Positions 44,121-52,986 of a stretch of 64,000 bases of DNA are shown one piece after another (the first letter of the stretch is position 1; every line of letters starts with the position of its first letter). The position numbers and the translations under genes are program-made. The notes beneath the pieces were generated by a model that was given only the letters and a program-made list of their open reading frames with translations, searched no databases and was not told where the DNA came from. The stretch is from Hymenobacter setariae (GTDB taxonomy: Bacteria > Bacteroidota > Bacteroidia > Cytophagales > Hymenobacteraceae), in contig NZ_VMRJ01000002.1 in the NCBI RefSeq assembly GCF_007713685.1, positions 930,001 through 994,000 on the forward strand, given 5' to 3'.

Positions 44121-44219
44121 AAACTGGCTGTCATGCTACGCGGGTGATGCAGCTTATCGCATGCAGCGGTACTACTTACCTGAGGAGAGGCGTCGCCAGT
44201 TCAGCATGACAGCCAATTT
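44121..44219. repeat. REP-like inverted repeat
   Basis: Seventeen-base arms with one mismatch (GGCTGTCATGCT core) are separated by 65 bases. It lies in the 270-base gap before the PBP gene, which otherwise holds only presumed promoters. Confidence 0.8.
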
Positions 44220-44328
44220 TCAAGGGTTAGTAGTGAGTACAGCGTGTTCAATTCCTGCTTTAAAGAGGGGTAGCCGCCGTTCGCCGAAGTCACGGGCAAG
44301 CTCCTTGCCTCAGCCGTAACTTTACTTG

Positions 44329-46227
44329 ATGTTTCCCACCCGCTTACCCACTTTTCTTGCGCTACTAACTACCCTAGGCGGCCTCGCCGCGTGCTCGGCT
44401 CCAACTGCCTCAGCCCCAGCCGAAGACTACTACGACTGCCGCGAGGTATACGAGCCCATTCGGGGGCAATTGCTCGACCGCCACGGCGAGCCGCTGGTGG
44501 CTACGCGGGCGCACTACACCCTCACGCTGCCCAAGCTGGCTGAATTCGATACGGTGGCTTTCAACCAGCTCATGGGCTGGCCTGACGGTGCGTTGCAGGC
44601 GCGGGTATTTGCGGCCCGGCTGCCAGCAGGGCCGCCGCCCCGCCGCCCCGAGCTAGTACCCGATTCGCTGGGCAATATGCCTCCTGATACGGCCAAGCCC
44701 AAGCCCGCCCCACCTAGGGTGCAGCGCTGGCCCATCGAGCTGACCCTCACGCAGCCCGAAGCAGCTAGCCTGCGCCACCACGCCGCCGAGTGGCCGGGCC
44801 TAACGGTGCGCCGCCGCCGCGAGCGCACCTACCTCACGCAGGTGGCCGCGCCGGTGCTGGGCTACCAACCAGCCGCCGCGGCGCCGTTTCTGTACCTGGC
44901 CCAAAAGCTGGAGCGCGGCCGCTACTACCGCCTGCGCAACCCCGGCATCGAGGGTTATTATAATACTCTGCTGACCGGCCACCGGGGTGCCTACCACCCG
45001 CGCACCGATGGGCACGGCCGCGTGCACGGCCGTTGGGCCGCCGATACTATCTATCAGGCCGGGCAAGACTTGCATTTGAGCCTCGATGCCAAGCTGCAAG
45101 CCTATGCCGAGCGCCTGCTGGGCGAGCGCCGCGGCTACATCGTGGCCCTAGAGCCTAGCACCGGCGAAATCTTGGCCTGTGTGTCGGCCCCTAGCTACGA
45201 CCCCGCCGTGCTCACCGCGCCCGGCCGCAACCCCGAGCGCCGCGCCCTGCTGCAAGACCGCGAAAACCGCCCGCTGCTCAACCGGCCCGCCGTGGCTGCT
45301 AGCCCACCCGGCTCGGTGTTCAAACTCGTGAATGCCGCCGTGGCCTTGCAGCTCGGGGCCATTACCAATGATACCTCGTTCCCCTGCGACCAGTCGCTCA
45401 TCAATTGCGTGCACCAGCACCCGCAGGCGCGCAACCTCACGCTGGCCCTGAAATACAGTTGCAACCCCTATTTCTATCAAACGCTGCGCGCTGTGGTAGA
45501 CCCTAGGCCCGACTCGGCGGCCACGCTGGCCGACACCGTGGCGGCCCGCCACACCAATCTAGGCGCGTGGCGGCGCTACGTGCGCTCGTTTGGCCTCGAC
45601 ACGTTGCTGGGTGTGGACATTGCCCGCGAGCAGCCCGGCTTTTTACCCACGCCAGCGTATTACGACAAGGCACGCCGCACCAAGAACTGGACGTTTAAGT
45701 CTATTTACTCACTCAGCATCGGGCAAGGCGAAATCAATCTGACCGGCCTGCAAATGGCGAATGTGCAAGCCATTATTGCCAATCGGGGCTGGTACATCAC
45801 GCCCCATTTCGTGAAGGCCATCGGCCGCACGGGCAAGCCGCTGCCGCGCTTTCTCGAAAAGCACCGCACCCTAGTCGATAGCGCCAACATTGCCGCCTTG
45901 GTGCCCGGCATGATGGCCGCCATGCAGCGCGGTGGCACCGCCGAGCTGGCCAGCCTTGCCGATGTCGGCATCACAGTAGCTGGCAAAACCGGCACTGTGC
46001 AAAACGACGAAGGCGACGACCACGCCACCTTTGCAGGCTTCGCCCCGGCAAATAAGCCCAAGATTGTGGTGGCCGTTTACATTGAAAATGCGGGTTTCGG
46101 CGGCCTGTCGGCCGCGCCTTGCGCTGCACTCGTGATGGAGAAGTACTTAAAAGGCCACATTGCGCCGAAGCGCAAGAAGTGGGAGAACTGGCTGCGATGT
46201 GGGAATTTGGCGAGCCAGAGGCGCTAG
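44329..46227 (+). CDS. Class B penicillin-binding protein with lipoprotein-type N-terminus
   Basis: The 632-residue transpeptidase has all three active-site motifs: SVFK near residue 329, SCN near 378, and KTG in AGKTGTVQND near 552. It also has the DRHGEPLVATR start of the class B PBP dimerisation region and the IGQGEINLTGLQMANV element of PBP2-type proteins. Instead of a plain membrane anchor the N-terminus reads FLALLTTLGGLAACS, a lipobox with Cys near 22. The ATG at 44329 is preferred; a TTG sits one codon upstream. It is the last backbone gene before the defence island. Confidence 0.9.
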   Translation: MFPTRLPTFLALLTTLGGLAACSAPTASAPAEDYYDCREVYEPIRGQLLDRHGEPLVATRAHYTLTLPKLAEFDTVAFNQLMGWPDGALQARVFAARLPAGPPPRRPELVPDSLGNMPPDTAKPKPAPPRVQRWPIELTLTQPEAASLRHHAAEWPGLTVRRRRERTYLTQVAAPVLGYQPAAAAPFLYLAQKLERGRYYRLRNPGIEGYYNTLLTGHRGAYHPRTDGHGRVHGRWAADTIYQAGQDLHLSLDAKLQAYAERLLGERRGYIVALEPSTGEILACVSAPSYDPAVLTAPGRNPERRALLQDRENRPLLNRPAVAASPPGSVFKLVNAAVALQLGAITNDTSFPCDQSLINCVHQHPQARNLTLALKYSCNPYFYQTLRAVVDPRPDSAATLADTVAARHTNLGAWRRYVRSFGLDTLLGVDIAREQPGFLPTPAYYDKARRTKNWTFKSIYSLSIGQGEINLTGLQMANVQAIIANRGWYITPHFVKAIGRTGKPLPRFLEKHRTLVDSANIAALVPGMMAAMQRGGTAELASLADVGITVAGKTGTVQNDEGDDHATFAGFAPANKPKIVVAVYIENAGFGGLSAAPCAALVMEKYLKGHIAPKRKKWENWLRCGNLASQRR

Positions 46228-46239
46228 TATAGATAGCAG

Positions 46240-47382
46240 CTACGTGCTGGCTTGTAGCATCAGGTGAACTGCTGCTGCTACATAAGCCGCCGGCAACTGC
46301 TCCTGCTCGAGCCGCCCGTTGGTGCGCAGCAATTCCTGGTATAGTACCTGTTCATCGGGCGTGAGGCCAGGCAGCGCCTGTGTCGCAAACCCCGTACCCA
46401 CGCCCCCGGCGTGGTAGCGCCGAAACGTGCCCGCGTCCATCAGCAGCGACTGCGTGGCGGGGAAGTGCACCCGCAGCCGGGCCAGAATCTGAAAGCCATG
46501 TACGTCGATATCGCCCCAGTAAAGCAGCTGCTTCTCGGCCAGCCAGTCGGCCCCCGCCAGCAGGCTCACGGCAAAGCCGCCGCCCCAGAGGACGATACTG
46601 TTTTCGAGCAAGGGAAACGAAAGAAAAGTAGTCAGGTTCTCCACTACGAACACCCGCTGGCAAAGCAGCTTCAGCTGCCGAAACTCGCTGGCCCACAAGC
46701 TCATCTGCGACACGGCCGGGTGCATCCGCTGCGCCGCATCTAGGAAGCGCAGCTTTATGCCAGGCTCCTCCAACAGCAGGTGGAAGCGGCGAAAAAAGTC
46801 GGTTTCCTCCGCCCGCACATGGTCTGGAATCAGGTAGTCGAGCAGCGGGCGCAGGGCGGCTTGGTGCTGCTCCACAAACTTGGTGGGCAGGGCCAGCGGC
46901 AGGCTGCGCACGTATAAATTGGGCTGCGGATTTTCCTCGAAATACGCGCAGACCGTCAGCAAGGCCGCCCAGTCGGCGGCATGGTCGAGCAGCAGGCGCG
47001 GCGACTGGTGCAGCAGCGGCAGCAATTCGGGCAGCGCGGCGACCGTTCGGACGGCGTTGGCTTCAAAGGCCGCAAACTCGGCTTGCTTGCCGATAAAGCC
47101 CAGGAAATCGGCCAGCGTATCGAAAGCGATGCCGCTGATTTCGCTCTGGCCTGTTTTGCGGTTGGGCTTGGTAGCCAGGGTGTAGCCCGCGCCCGTGCGG
47201 TTTTTGGAATGCGCCAGCAGCTCCTGCTGCTGCGCGTAGATATACGCGCTTCCCTGGCTGCGGTCCAGCGCTTTGCTGGCCCGCACGGGGAGCGGAAACG
47301 GGTTTTCGCCCGCCAGGTGCGCCCGCAGCACGGGCACGTACTGGCGCAGGGCTTTGGTACGCAGCTCACTTAGGTTAATCAT
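46240..47382 (-). CDS. jetD: Wadjet nuclease subunit JetD
   Basis: The 380-residue protein has the DUF3322 N-terminal region (MINLSELRTKALRQYVPVL) and a DUF2220 Toprim domain. The catalytic glutamate lies in VFVVENLTTFLSF near 250 and the DxD in LYWGDIDVHGFQIL near 290, so the nuclease site looks intact. JetD cuts circular plasmid DNA that the JetABC complex has extruded. The ATG at 47382 overlaps the end of jetC by eight bases. It is the last gene of the operon. Confidence 0.95.
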   Translation of the reverse strand: MINLSELRTKALRQYVPVLRAHLAGENPFPLPVRASKALDRSQGSAYIYAQQQELLAHSKNRTGAGYTLATKPNRKTGQSEISGIAFDTLADFLGFIGKQAEFAAFEANAVRTVAALPELLPLLHQSPRLLLDHAADWAALLTVCAYFEENPQPNLYVRSLPLALPTKFVEQHQAALRPLLDYLIPDHVRAEETDFFRRFHLLLEEPGIKLRFLDAAQRMHPAVSQMSLWASEFRQLKLLCQRVFVVENLTTFLSFPLLENSIVLWGGGFAVSLLAGADWLAEKQLLYWGDIDVHGFQILARLRVHFPATQSLLMDAGTFRRYHAGGVGTGFATQALPGLTPDEQVLYQELLRTNGRLEQEQLPAAYVAAAVHLMLQAST

Positions 47383-50300
47383 AGGCAACTTCGGCGGCTA
47401 GCAGCGCCTCTTTTTCAGCTTGATACACCCGAATCGGAATGTCGCGCACCACCGAGCGGCGCGGGTCTTGCTTGGCCTTCGTGACCCAGTGAATGACGTG
47501 TACATCTTTTTCGAGCAGGTGCAGCGAGGTCAGTGGCGTCACCACCATCAGCTGCAAACCCAGGCTGGCGCATAGCTTGAGCAGATATGCCGACTTATCT
47601 TCGTCGAGCTTGCTAAACGCCTCATCGATAACGATAAATCGGAACGAGCGGTGCCCGCCCGCCTCGCGGTTGATGCCGAATTGGTAGGCAATGGCCGCGC
47701 CCAGCACCGTGTAGGCCAGCTGTGCACCCTCGCCGCCCGAGAGGCTGCCCGAGCTTTCGTACACCTGCTTCGAGGTTTTGTCGGCCCGGTAGTATTCGCG
47801 GGCCTTGAAGCTCGACCAATTGCGCACGTCGGTGACTTCGAGGCGCCATTTTTCCTGGTCGCGCAGCGCCAGAATAAAGGGCTGAATCACGGCCGTGAAG
47901 TGCTCAATGTCCAGCTCGCGCTGATTGCTGGCCAGGCCGCGCAGCGTGAGGTCGGGCTGCCAGTTGCGGAGCTGCTCGAAGCGAAATTTGTGGATGAGCG
48001 GCCGGGGCGAGTCGGTGCGCTCCAGCTGGATGTAGGTGTCGGGGTTGAGGTTGAAGGCAATGCCGCGCAGCGACTCATTTATCTGGTCGATGGTGTCGCG
48101 GATGAGTTCGTGCTGCTCTTCGAGCGAGGTCACGAAGTCGCTGAGCGCCTTGGTCACGCCGCGCTTAAACTCGTCGTGAAAGCGGCTTTCCAGCTCGACC
48201 AGGTTTTCGTGCCGGATGCTGTGGTAGCGGTCCAGGTACTCGGGCAGGCGCTCAATTTCCGCCTTTAGCTCGCGGGTGTCGCTTTCCCAGTCCGCAAACT
48301 TAGCGGTAACAGCCGCGCCGGGCCGCAAAAAGCCGTCCATCGCGTGGCAAATCTGGCGGACCAGTGCCTGCACCTGTTCGTACTGCCGGCCTATGCGGCG
48401 CTGCAATTCCTGCTCAAACTGCTGCTTCTGCGCCGCAAACTGCGCGTAAGTAAGCTGGCTGGCCAGCTCCTGCGTCAGCTCATGCAGGCTGCCTAGGTCG
48501 GCCGCCGGGCGCTCAGCTTCAAATGAGGCCAGTTGCCGCTGCGCCGCTTGAAGCTGCTGCTGAAGCGTTTTGAGCAGGTCTTCGGTGCGGGTGAGGCGCT
48601 GATTGGTGGCCTTGATTTCGTCGGCTTGTTTTTGCCAATCGGCTTTCAGCGCCCGCAGCTGCTCCTGCATGGTTTTCAAGGCGGTGCTGTCGTTTTCCAG
48701 CGCGTTGAGTCGGTTCGTTAAATTATTTATTTGTATTGTGTCAGCGTGGTAGTCGATTTTAGAAAATTGCTGTGCCAGCAGAAAAGTCGTAAGCCGGGTT
48801 TCCTGCTCCTCAACTTGTTCAATCTCCTTGTTCAGACGGCGCAGGCCGGCTTCGGCTTTGACAATGGCCTCGCTCAGGGCACGGGCATGGCGGGTGCGCT
48901 CACGGCGTAGCTCGCGGTTATCCCAGCCCAAAATGTGCTCCTGGCGGCGGCTGTCGTCGCGCTCGTGGCGGTTTTTGTTGCGCACCAGGCCCGAGGGTAG
49001 CAGCGCCTTGTCGGCCCGCTCGAAGGTGGCCGCATCTTCGGTGCAGAGGTGGTCGAAGCGCGTGGCAATGTGGTGCTCGGCCCAGGCCGCGTACTCGCTG
49101 TCGGGGTTGAACTCGAGCTTGCCCCACACCGTACGCTCGTCCGGGAACAGCGGGGCCGGCACCCGGCGCTCCACGCGGTGAAATACTATTTTGCCCCGCA
49201 AATTCTCCTGCTCGTGTACGTAGGCCCGTACCGCCGAATACAGCCGCTCGGGCACCAGTAGGCTTAGGCCGGTGCTGTGCAGCAGCTTTTCGAGGGCGTC
49301 GTTCCACACAGCGCGCTCGCCGGGCTTCACCTGCATCACCTCCGCTACGAAGGGAATTTCGGCTTCGCTGGCCTCTACAGCCTCCAATATTTCCTGCCGG
49401 ATTTCGGCCGGCCGGCGCGTGATTTTGCCGCTGCTGCTTTCGAGTTGTTTCAGCTCCGCTTCCAGCCCGGCAAACTCCTTTTTCTGGTCTTCGATGCCCA
49501 AGCGCGCCGCAAACTTCTGGTCGTCCAGCGCCTGCTTGGTTTGACGCAGCTCTCGCTGCAAGGCCAGCGCCCGCTCGATATTGGCGGCGAAAGTGCCCGC
49601 GTCGGGGTTTTCGACCAGCCCCAGGTGGCGGGCCAGCGTGTTGTAGCCGCGCAGGCTTTGTTCTTTATCTTTTTTGCTTTTGGTGAAGTAGCTGATGTCG
49701 CGGTTCAGGTCGCGGATTTGCTGCGCCACCTGGTTGTTGGCCACCTGCACTTCCAGCGCCACGCGCTGTGCATCGATAGTTTCGTGGGAGTGCTCCTGCT
49801 GGCCCAGCAGGTCAATAAGCTGGTTTAATTCCCGGTTCTGGCGCGCCAGTTCGGCGCTCCACAAAACTACCTGCTGCGTTGCAAACCACGGCTCTAACAG
49901 TTGCTGCTGCGCCCGTAGCTGGCCCAGGGCCTGCCGCAGCTGCTCGTATTCGGCGCTCAGGTCGTGTACCGGCTGGAGCAGGTGCAACTGCGCGCGGGCT
50001 TTTTCGAGGGCGCGGTAGGCCGTGAGTAGCGTTTGGTAGTTGCTGAGTAGCTTGGCAAACTCGGCTTCGGCGGTGCTCTCCTCCAGCATATTGGTGCGGA
50101 TAAACTCGTCGAGGTCGCCCAGCACTTTCATGCCCACGGTCTGGTTGAAGAGTGTCAGCGCCTTGTCGCTCCGCATCCCAAACAGGCGCTGAAACGCCGC
50201 TGAGTACTTTGGGAAAGTGTCGAAATCTTCCACCACGCGGTCGGCAAATTTCTTTTTCAGCTGGCTAACCCACTGCCCACCCGCGCCCACCTGAATGTGC

Positions 50301-50788
50301 TCGGCAATGTTCAGCTCGGCCCGGGCCACCAGGTAGCGCCGCTGCAAGCCACCCGCGTTGAACCAGCGCACCTGTACCAGCGTCACGGGCTGGGCCTGCG
50401 CATTGGTAAATACGCCCAGAATGACGGAAAACGTGCCCTCGCGCTTACGCAGCTGCTCCACCCGCGACTTCTGCTGCTCCTCGCTCTGCGTGCGCCCGTA
50501 GTGCCCTTCCACATACGATTCTTCGCTGCGGTCGGTGCGCTTTTGCGCGCCCGACGACTGGTTGAAAAACCGCTTGGCCGGGTTCACCAGCAGCGCCAGC
50601 AGGCCATCGACCAGCGTGGTTTTGCCCGAGCCATTCGCGCCCGTCAGCAGTGTGTTCTGGCCGCCTGGCTTCAGCTCCCAGATGTCGCTTTGCGCGCTGC
50701 CCTCGTGAAACGTGCCCCAGTTGAACACTTGCAGCCGCTGCAGGCGGTAGCCCGCCGGCCCGGTCAGCTCCTCAAAAAGATTCAGCAT
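47375..50788 (-). CDS. jetC: Wadjet SMC-like ATPase JetC
   Basis: The 1137-residue MukB-like ATPase has Walker A GANGSGKTT at residues 50-58, long coiled coils on either side of a hinge (LQQQLQAAQRQLASFEAERP and others), the signature SLSGGEGAQLAYT and the Walker B FIVIDEAFSKLDED near the C-terminus. JetC is the loop-extruding motor. All ATPase motifs are present and length is normal. It overlaps jetB by 17 bases. The only CCTAGG of the island (48492) is inside this gene. Confidence 0.96.
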   Translation of the reverse strand: MLNLFEELTGPAGYRLQRLQVFNWGTFHEGSAQSDIWELKPGGQNTLLTGANGSGKTTLVDGLLALLVNPAKRFFNQSSGAQKRTDRSEESYVEGHYGRTQSEEQQKSRVEQLRKREGTFSVILGVFTNAQAQPVTLVQVRWFNAGGLQRRYLVARAELNIAEHIQVGAGGQWVSQLKKKFADRVVEDFDTFPKYSAAFQRLFGMRSDKALTLFNQTVGMKVLGDLDEFIRTNMLEESTAEAEFAKLLSNYQTLLTAYRALEKARAQLHLLQPVHDLSAEYEQLRQALGQLRAQQQLLEPWFATQQVVLWSAELARQNRELNQLIDLLGQQEHSHETIDAQRVALEVQVANNQVAQQIRDLNRDISYFTKSKKDKEQSLRGYNTLARHLGLVENPDAGTFAANIERALALQRELRQTKQALDDQKFAARLGIEDQKKEFAGLEAELKQLESSSGKITRRPAEIRQEILEAVEASEAEIPFVAEVMQVKPGERAVWNDALEKLLHSTGLSLLVPERLYSAVRAYVHEQENLRGKIVFHRVERRVPAPLFPDERTVWGKLEFNPDSEYAAWAEHHIATRFDHLCTEDAATFERADKALLPSGLVRNKNRHERDDSRRQEHILGWDNRELRRERTRHARALSEAIVKAEAGLRRLNKEIEQVEEQETRLTTFLLAQQFSKIDYHADTIQINNLTNRLNALENDSTALKTMQEQLRALKADWQKQADEIKATNQRLTRTEDLLKTLQQQLQAAQRQLASFEAERPAADLGSLHELTQELASQLTYAQFAAQKQQFEQELQRRIGRQYEQVQALVRQICHAMDGFLRPGAAVTAKFADWESDTRELKAEIERLPEYLDRYHSIRHENLVELESRFHDEFKRGVTKALSDFVTSLEEQHELIRDTIDQINESLRGIAFNLNPDTYIQLERTDSPRPLIHKFRFEQLRNWQPDLTLRGLASNQRELDIEHFTAVIQPFILALRDQEKWRLEVTDVRNWSSFKAREYYRADKTSKQVYESSGSLSGGEGAQLAYTVLGAAIAYQFGINREAGGHRSFRFIVIDEAFSKLDEDKSAYLLKLCASLGLQLMVVTPLTSLHLLEKDVHVIHWVTKAKQDPRRSVVRDIPIRVYQAEKEALLAAEVAYD

Positions 50789-51359
50789 GGCGTTGCAGCT
50801 TTTCCTTGAATTCTTCGAGTTTTTCGAGGCTAATTTTGGCCTTGAGCAGCGCCTTCACCTCGTACTGCGTCTGGTCGGGCTGAGCGTCGTCGCGGCGGTT
50901 CACTTTCAGCAGGCCGTGCGCTACCAGCTTCTCTATCACCTCATCGAGTCGGCCGAGCCAGGCCTTGCGGTTGGTGGGCTGCTGAAAAAATAGCTCCACC
51001 CGCTCCCGGATTTCCACCCGCGTGGCAAACAGGCGGCGGGTCATCGTCTGGGCGCTGGCCTCGTGTTCTTCCAGCCACTCGCGCAGCACCACGCCCAGTA
51101 GGCTTTGCTCGTAGCTGAGACCCACGCGGCGCAGCAGGCGCAGGGGCGGGGCGGGGTCGTCCTCGGCCGGCGCGGGCTGCGTGAGGCGGGCGTAGCCATC
51201 GGTGCGGTTCACCTCCAGCTGCACCCCGATTTGCTCGAAATACGCTCGCACGGCTATTTCGTGGTCTTGCAATTGCTGCCAGTACTGCGGGTCGTCGTCG
51301 GAATACAGCGCGTGCGTTTGCAGCAGCTTGATGATGACTGAGGCGTAAGGTTTGGGCAT
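50772..51359 (-). CDS. jetB: Wadjet kite subunit JetB
   Basis: The 195-residue DUF4194/MukE-like protein begins PKPYASVIIKLLQTHALY and contains winged-helix features (RLLRRVGLSYEQSLLGVVLR, KLVAHGLLKVNRRDD). It bridges JetC heads and JetA. The start at 51359 is chosen because the 22 residues upstream come from the inverted repeat. It is separated from jetA by 142 bases filled by that repeat. Confidence 0.93.
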   Translation of the reverse strand: MPKPYASVIIKLLQTHALYSDDDPQYWQQLQDHEIAVRAYFEQIGVQLEVNRTDGYARLTQPAPAEDDPAPPLRLLRRVGLSYEQSLLGVVLREWLEEHEASAQTMTRRLFATRVEIRERVELFFQQPTNRKAWLGRLDEVIEKLVAHGLLKVNRRDDAQPDQTQYEVKALLKAKISLEKLEEFKEKLQRHAESF

Positions 51360-51389
51360 AGAGTAGGAAGTAGGATAAAAGTCTGGCTG

Positions 51390-51500
51390 GCAGAGCGCAG
51401 CGAAGCATCTCGCGTGGCGCAGCAATCATAATGAAAGGGTTTACTGCACCCCTCTCGTCATGCTTCGCTGCGCTCTGCATGACGAGAGGGGTGCAGTAAA
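51390..51500. repeat. Double inverted repeat inside the Wadjet operon
   Basis: Two nested palindromes share this gap: a 19-base pair (GCAGAGCGCAGCGAAGCAT and complement, 51390-51408 and 51460-51478) and a 23-base pair (TTTACTGCACCCCTCTCGTC.. and complement, 51440-51462 and 51478-51500). The first has the genome's REP core. Confidence 0.88.
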
Positions 51501-51501
51501 G

Positions 51502-52977
51502 TCACTTACCAAAAATGATTTCTGGAAACTCGCACGCCCGGCCCGGCCCCAGCACGAATACCTCGGTGCGAGCGTCGTTGAGTACGTGCTTGTCGGAGGT
51601 GGCCGCGATGCTGCCGTAGGTCATCAACTCGGCCAAGCCATGTTGCAGGGCGTAGGTGTCCACCACCTGGCGCAGGCTCACCTGCGGCCGGCTGCGCAGC
51701 AGCTGCTCGATGTTGGCCAGTAGCACCGCCCTATCGACCACGCGCGGTCCCACCAGCGGCACAAAATCGGTTTCTTCCTGCTGCGCCACGGCCAACTGCC
51801 GGGGCACGAGGCTGCTTTCGCGCTCTTCTAGCGCAAGTATTTCCTTGGTCTCGCTGGCCTGGTACTCGGCCCGCCCGTCGATTTCCAGAAACACCGCGTC
51901 TTCCGGCGGTGCGTCCATCACCTCAAAGGCCAGGCGGCGAATGTCCTGAATGAGGGCCAGCGAGCGGCGGCGCTCGCGCAGGTTTTTCTCCGATACTATC
52001 TTTTCCAGCTTGCGGGCCAGGGCATGAAAGGACTCGTTCACCTTCTTACCCTCGCCGTGCAGGTAAAACCGGACTTTGCGTAAAAAGCCGTCACCCGCTG
52101 CCAGTCCCCGCGCCTCCAGCAGCCCAAACAGCTGCTGCACCAGCGCGTCCAGCTCGGCCTTTTGGCGCGGGTCGGTGAGGTGCTGGTAAAAGGCCTCGAA
52201 GCTGCGGCCCTGCGGCGTGTCGCGCAGGGCGTCGAGCGCGTCGAGGGCCAGGCCCAGCAGGCTGCCCTTTGTGTGCCCGGCCGCCGACTGTTGCTTGTAA
52301 ATTTCCTGGGTAATTGCCCGAAAATTATTTTCCACCTCCCGAAAATCGCGCAGCAGGCCCCGTGCCAGCCCGCTCACGTTCTGGTAGCGCTCCGCGATTT
52401 GCACGTCGTCGTACGTCACCACCGTTTTGCTCAGCTTCAGTTCCCGAATCTGCTTATCAAGGTCGCTGCGCTGCTTTTCGAGGTCGGTCAGCTTGGTGCG
52501 CCAGTCGGTGTCGGTGTTTTGCGCCAGCTCGCGCAGCTTGTGCAAAATATCCAGAAACCGCGACTCGGTGCCCACGTGGGCCGGCTTGTCGAGTAACGCG
52601 TGTACCCAGTCGAGCACGTTTTCCAGCTCCGGCGTTAGGGTGTGCTGGTCGGCCCCGTGCTCGTCGGTGTAGAGCGTGAGGAAGCCGTCGCGTATCCATT
52701 TTTTCAGCAGCTGCGCGGCCTGGTCCTCGTAGGGCAGGCCCAGAATGGTCAGGTCGCCCTCCTCGTCGCCGGCCTGGTTCACTTCTAGAAAATCGGCCAG
52801 CAGCCCATTCAGCTTCTCGCCGCTCAGCACCGGCGCGTAGCTGCCCGCCTTAAAGCTTTCCTGTAAAAAGCACAGCACCAGCGCCGCATTCCGGCTGCGC
52901 AGCAGCCGCACGAACACGGCCGGCCGGTCGGGGCTGAACAAGGCGCGGTAGCGGGGATAGGGAATGGAGTCGCGCAT
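51502..52977 (-). CDS. jetA: Wadjet kleisin subunit JetA (DUF3375)
   Basis: The 491-residue DUF3375 protein begins IPYPRYRALFSPDRPAVFVR, the family opening, with a central coiled coil (KLTDLEKQRSDLDKQIREL) and a C-terminal winged-helix part (MTYGSIAATSD). DUF3375 is the JetA of type I Wadjet. It lies nine bases after the stop of the Rad50-like gene, an unusually close junction for a Wadjet operon. Confidence 0.95.
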   Translation of the reverse strand: MRDSIPYPRYRALFSPDRPAVFVRLLRSRNAALVLCFLQESFKAGSYAPVLSGEKLNGLLADFLEVNQAGDEEGDLTILGLPYEDQAAQLLKKWIRDGFLTLYTDEHGADQHTLTPELENVLDWVHALLDKPAHVGTESRFLDILHKLRELAQNTDTDWRTKLTDLEKQRSDLDKQIRELKLSKTVVTYDDVQIAERYQNVSGLARGLLRDFREVENNFRAITQEIYKQQSAAGHTKGSLLGLALDALDALRDTPQGRSFEAFYQHLTDPRQKAELDALVQQLFGLLEARGLAAGDGFLRKVRFYLHGEGKKVNESFHALARKLEKIVSEKNLRERRRSLALIQDIRRLAFEVMDAPPEDAVFLEIDGRAEYQASETKEILALEERESSLVPRQLAVAQQEETDFVPLVGPRVVDRAVLLANIEQLLRSRPQVSLRQVVDTYALQHGLAELMTYGSIAATSDKHVLNDARTEVFVLGPGRACEFPEIIFGK

Positions 52978-52986
52978 TGCGTAGTT

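Noticed and set aside
47651..49828. Several antisense frames of 180-205 codons over jetC
   Set aside because: jetC is intact with family motifs; these are compositional shadows.
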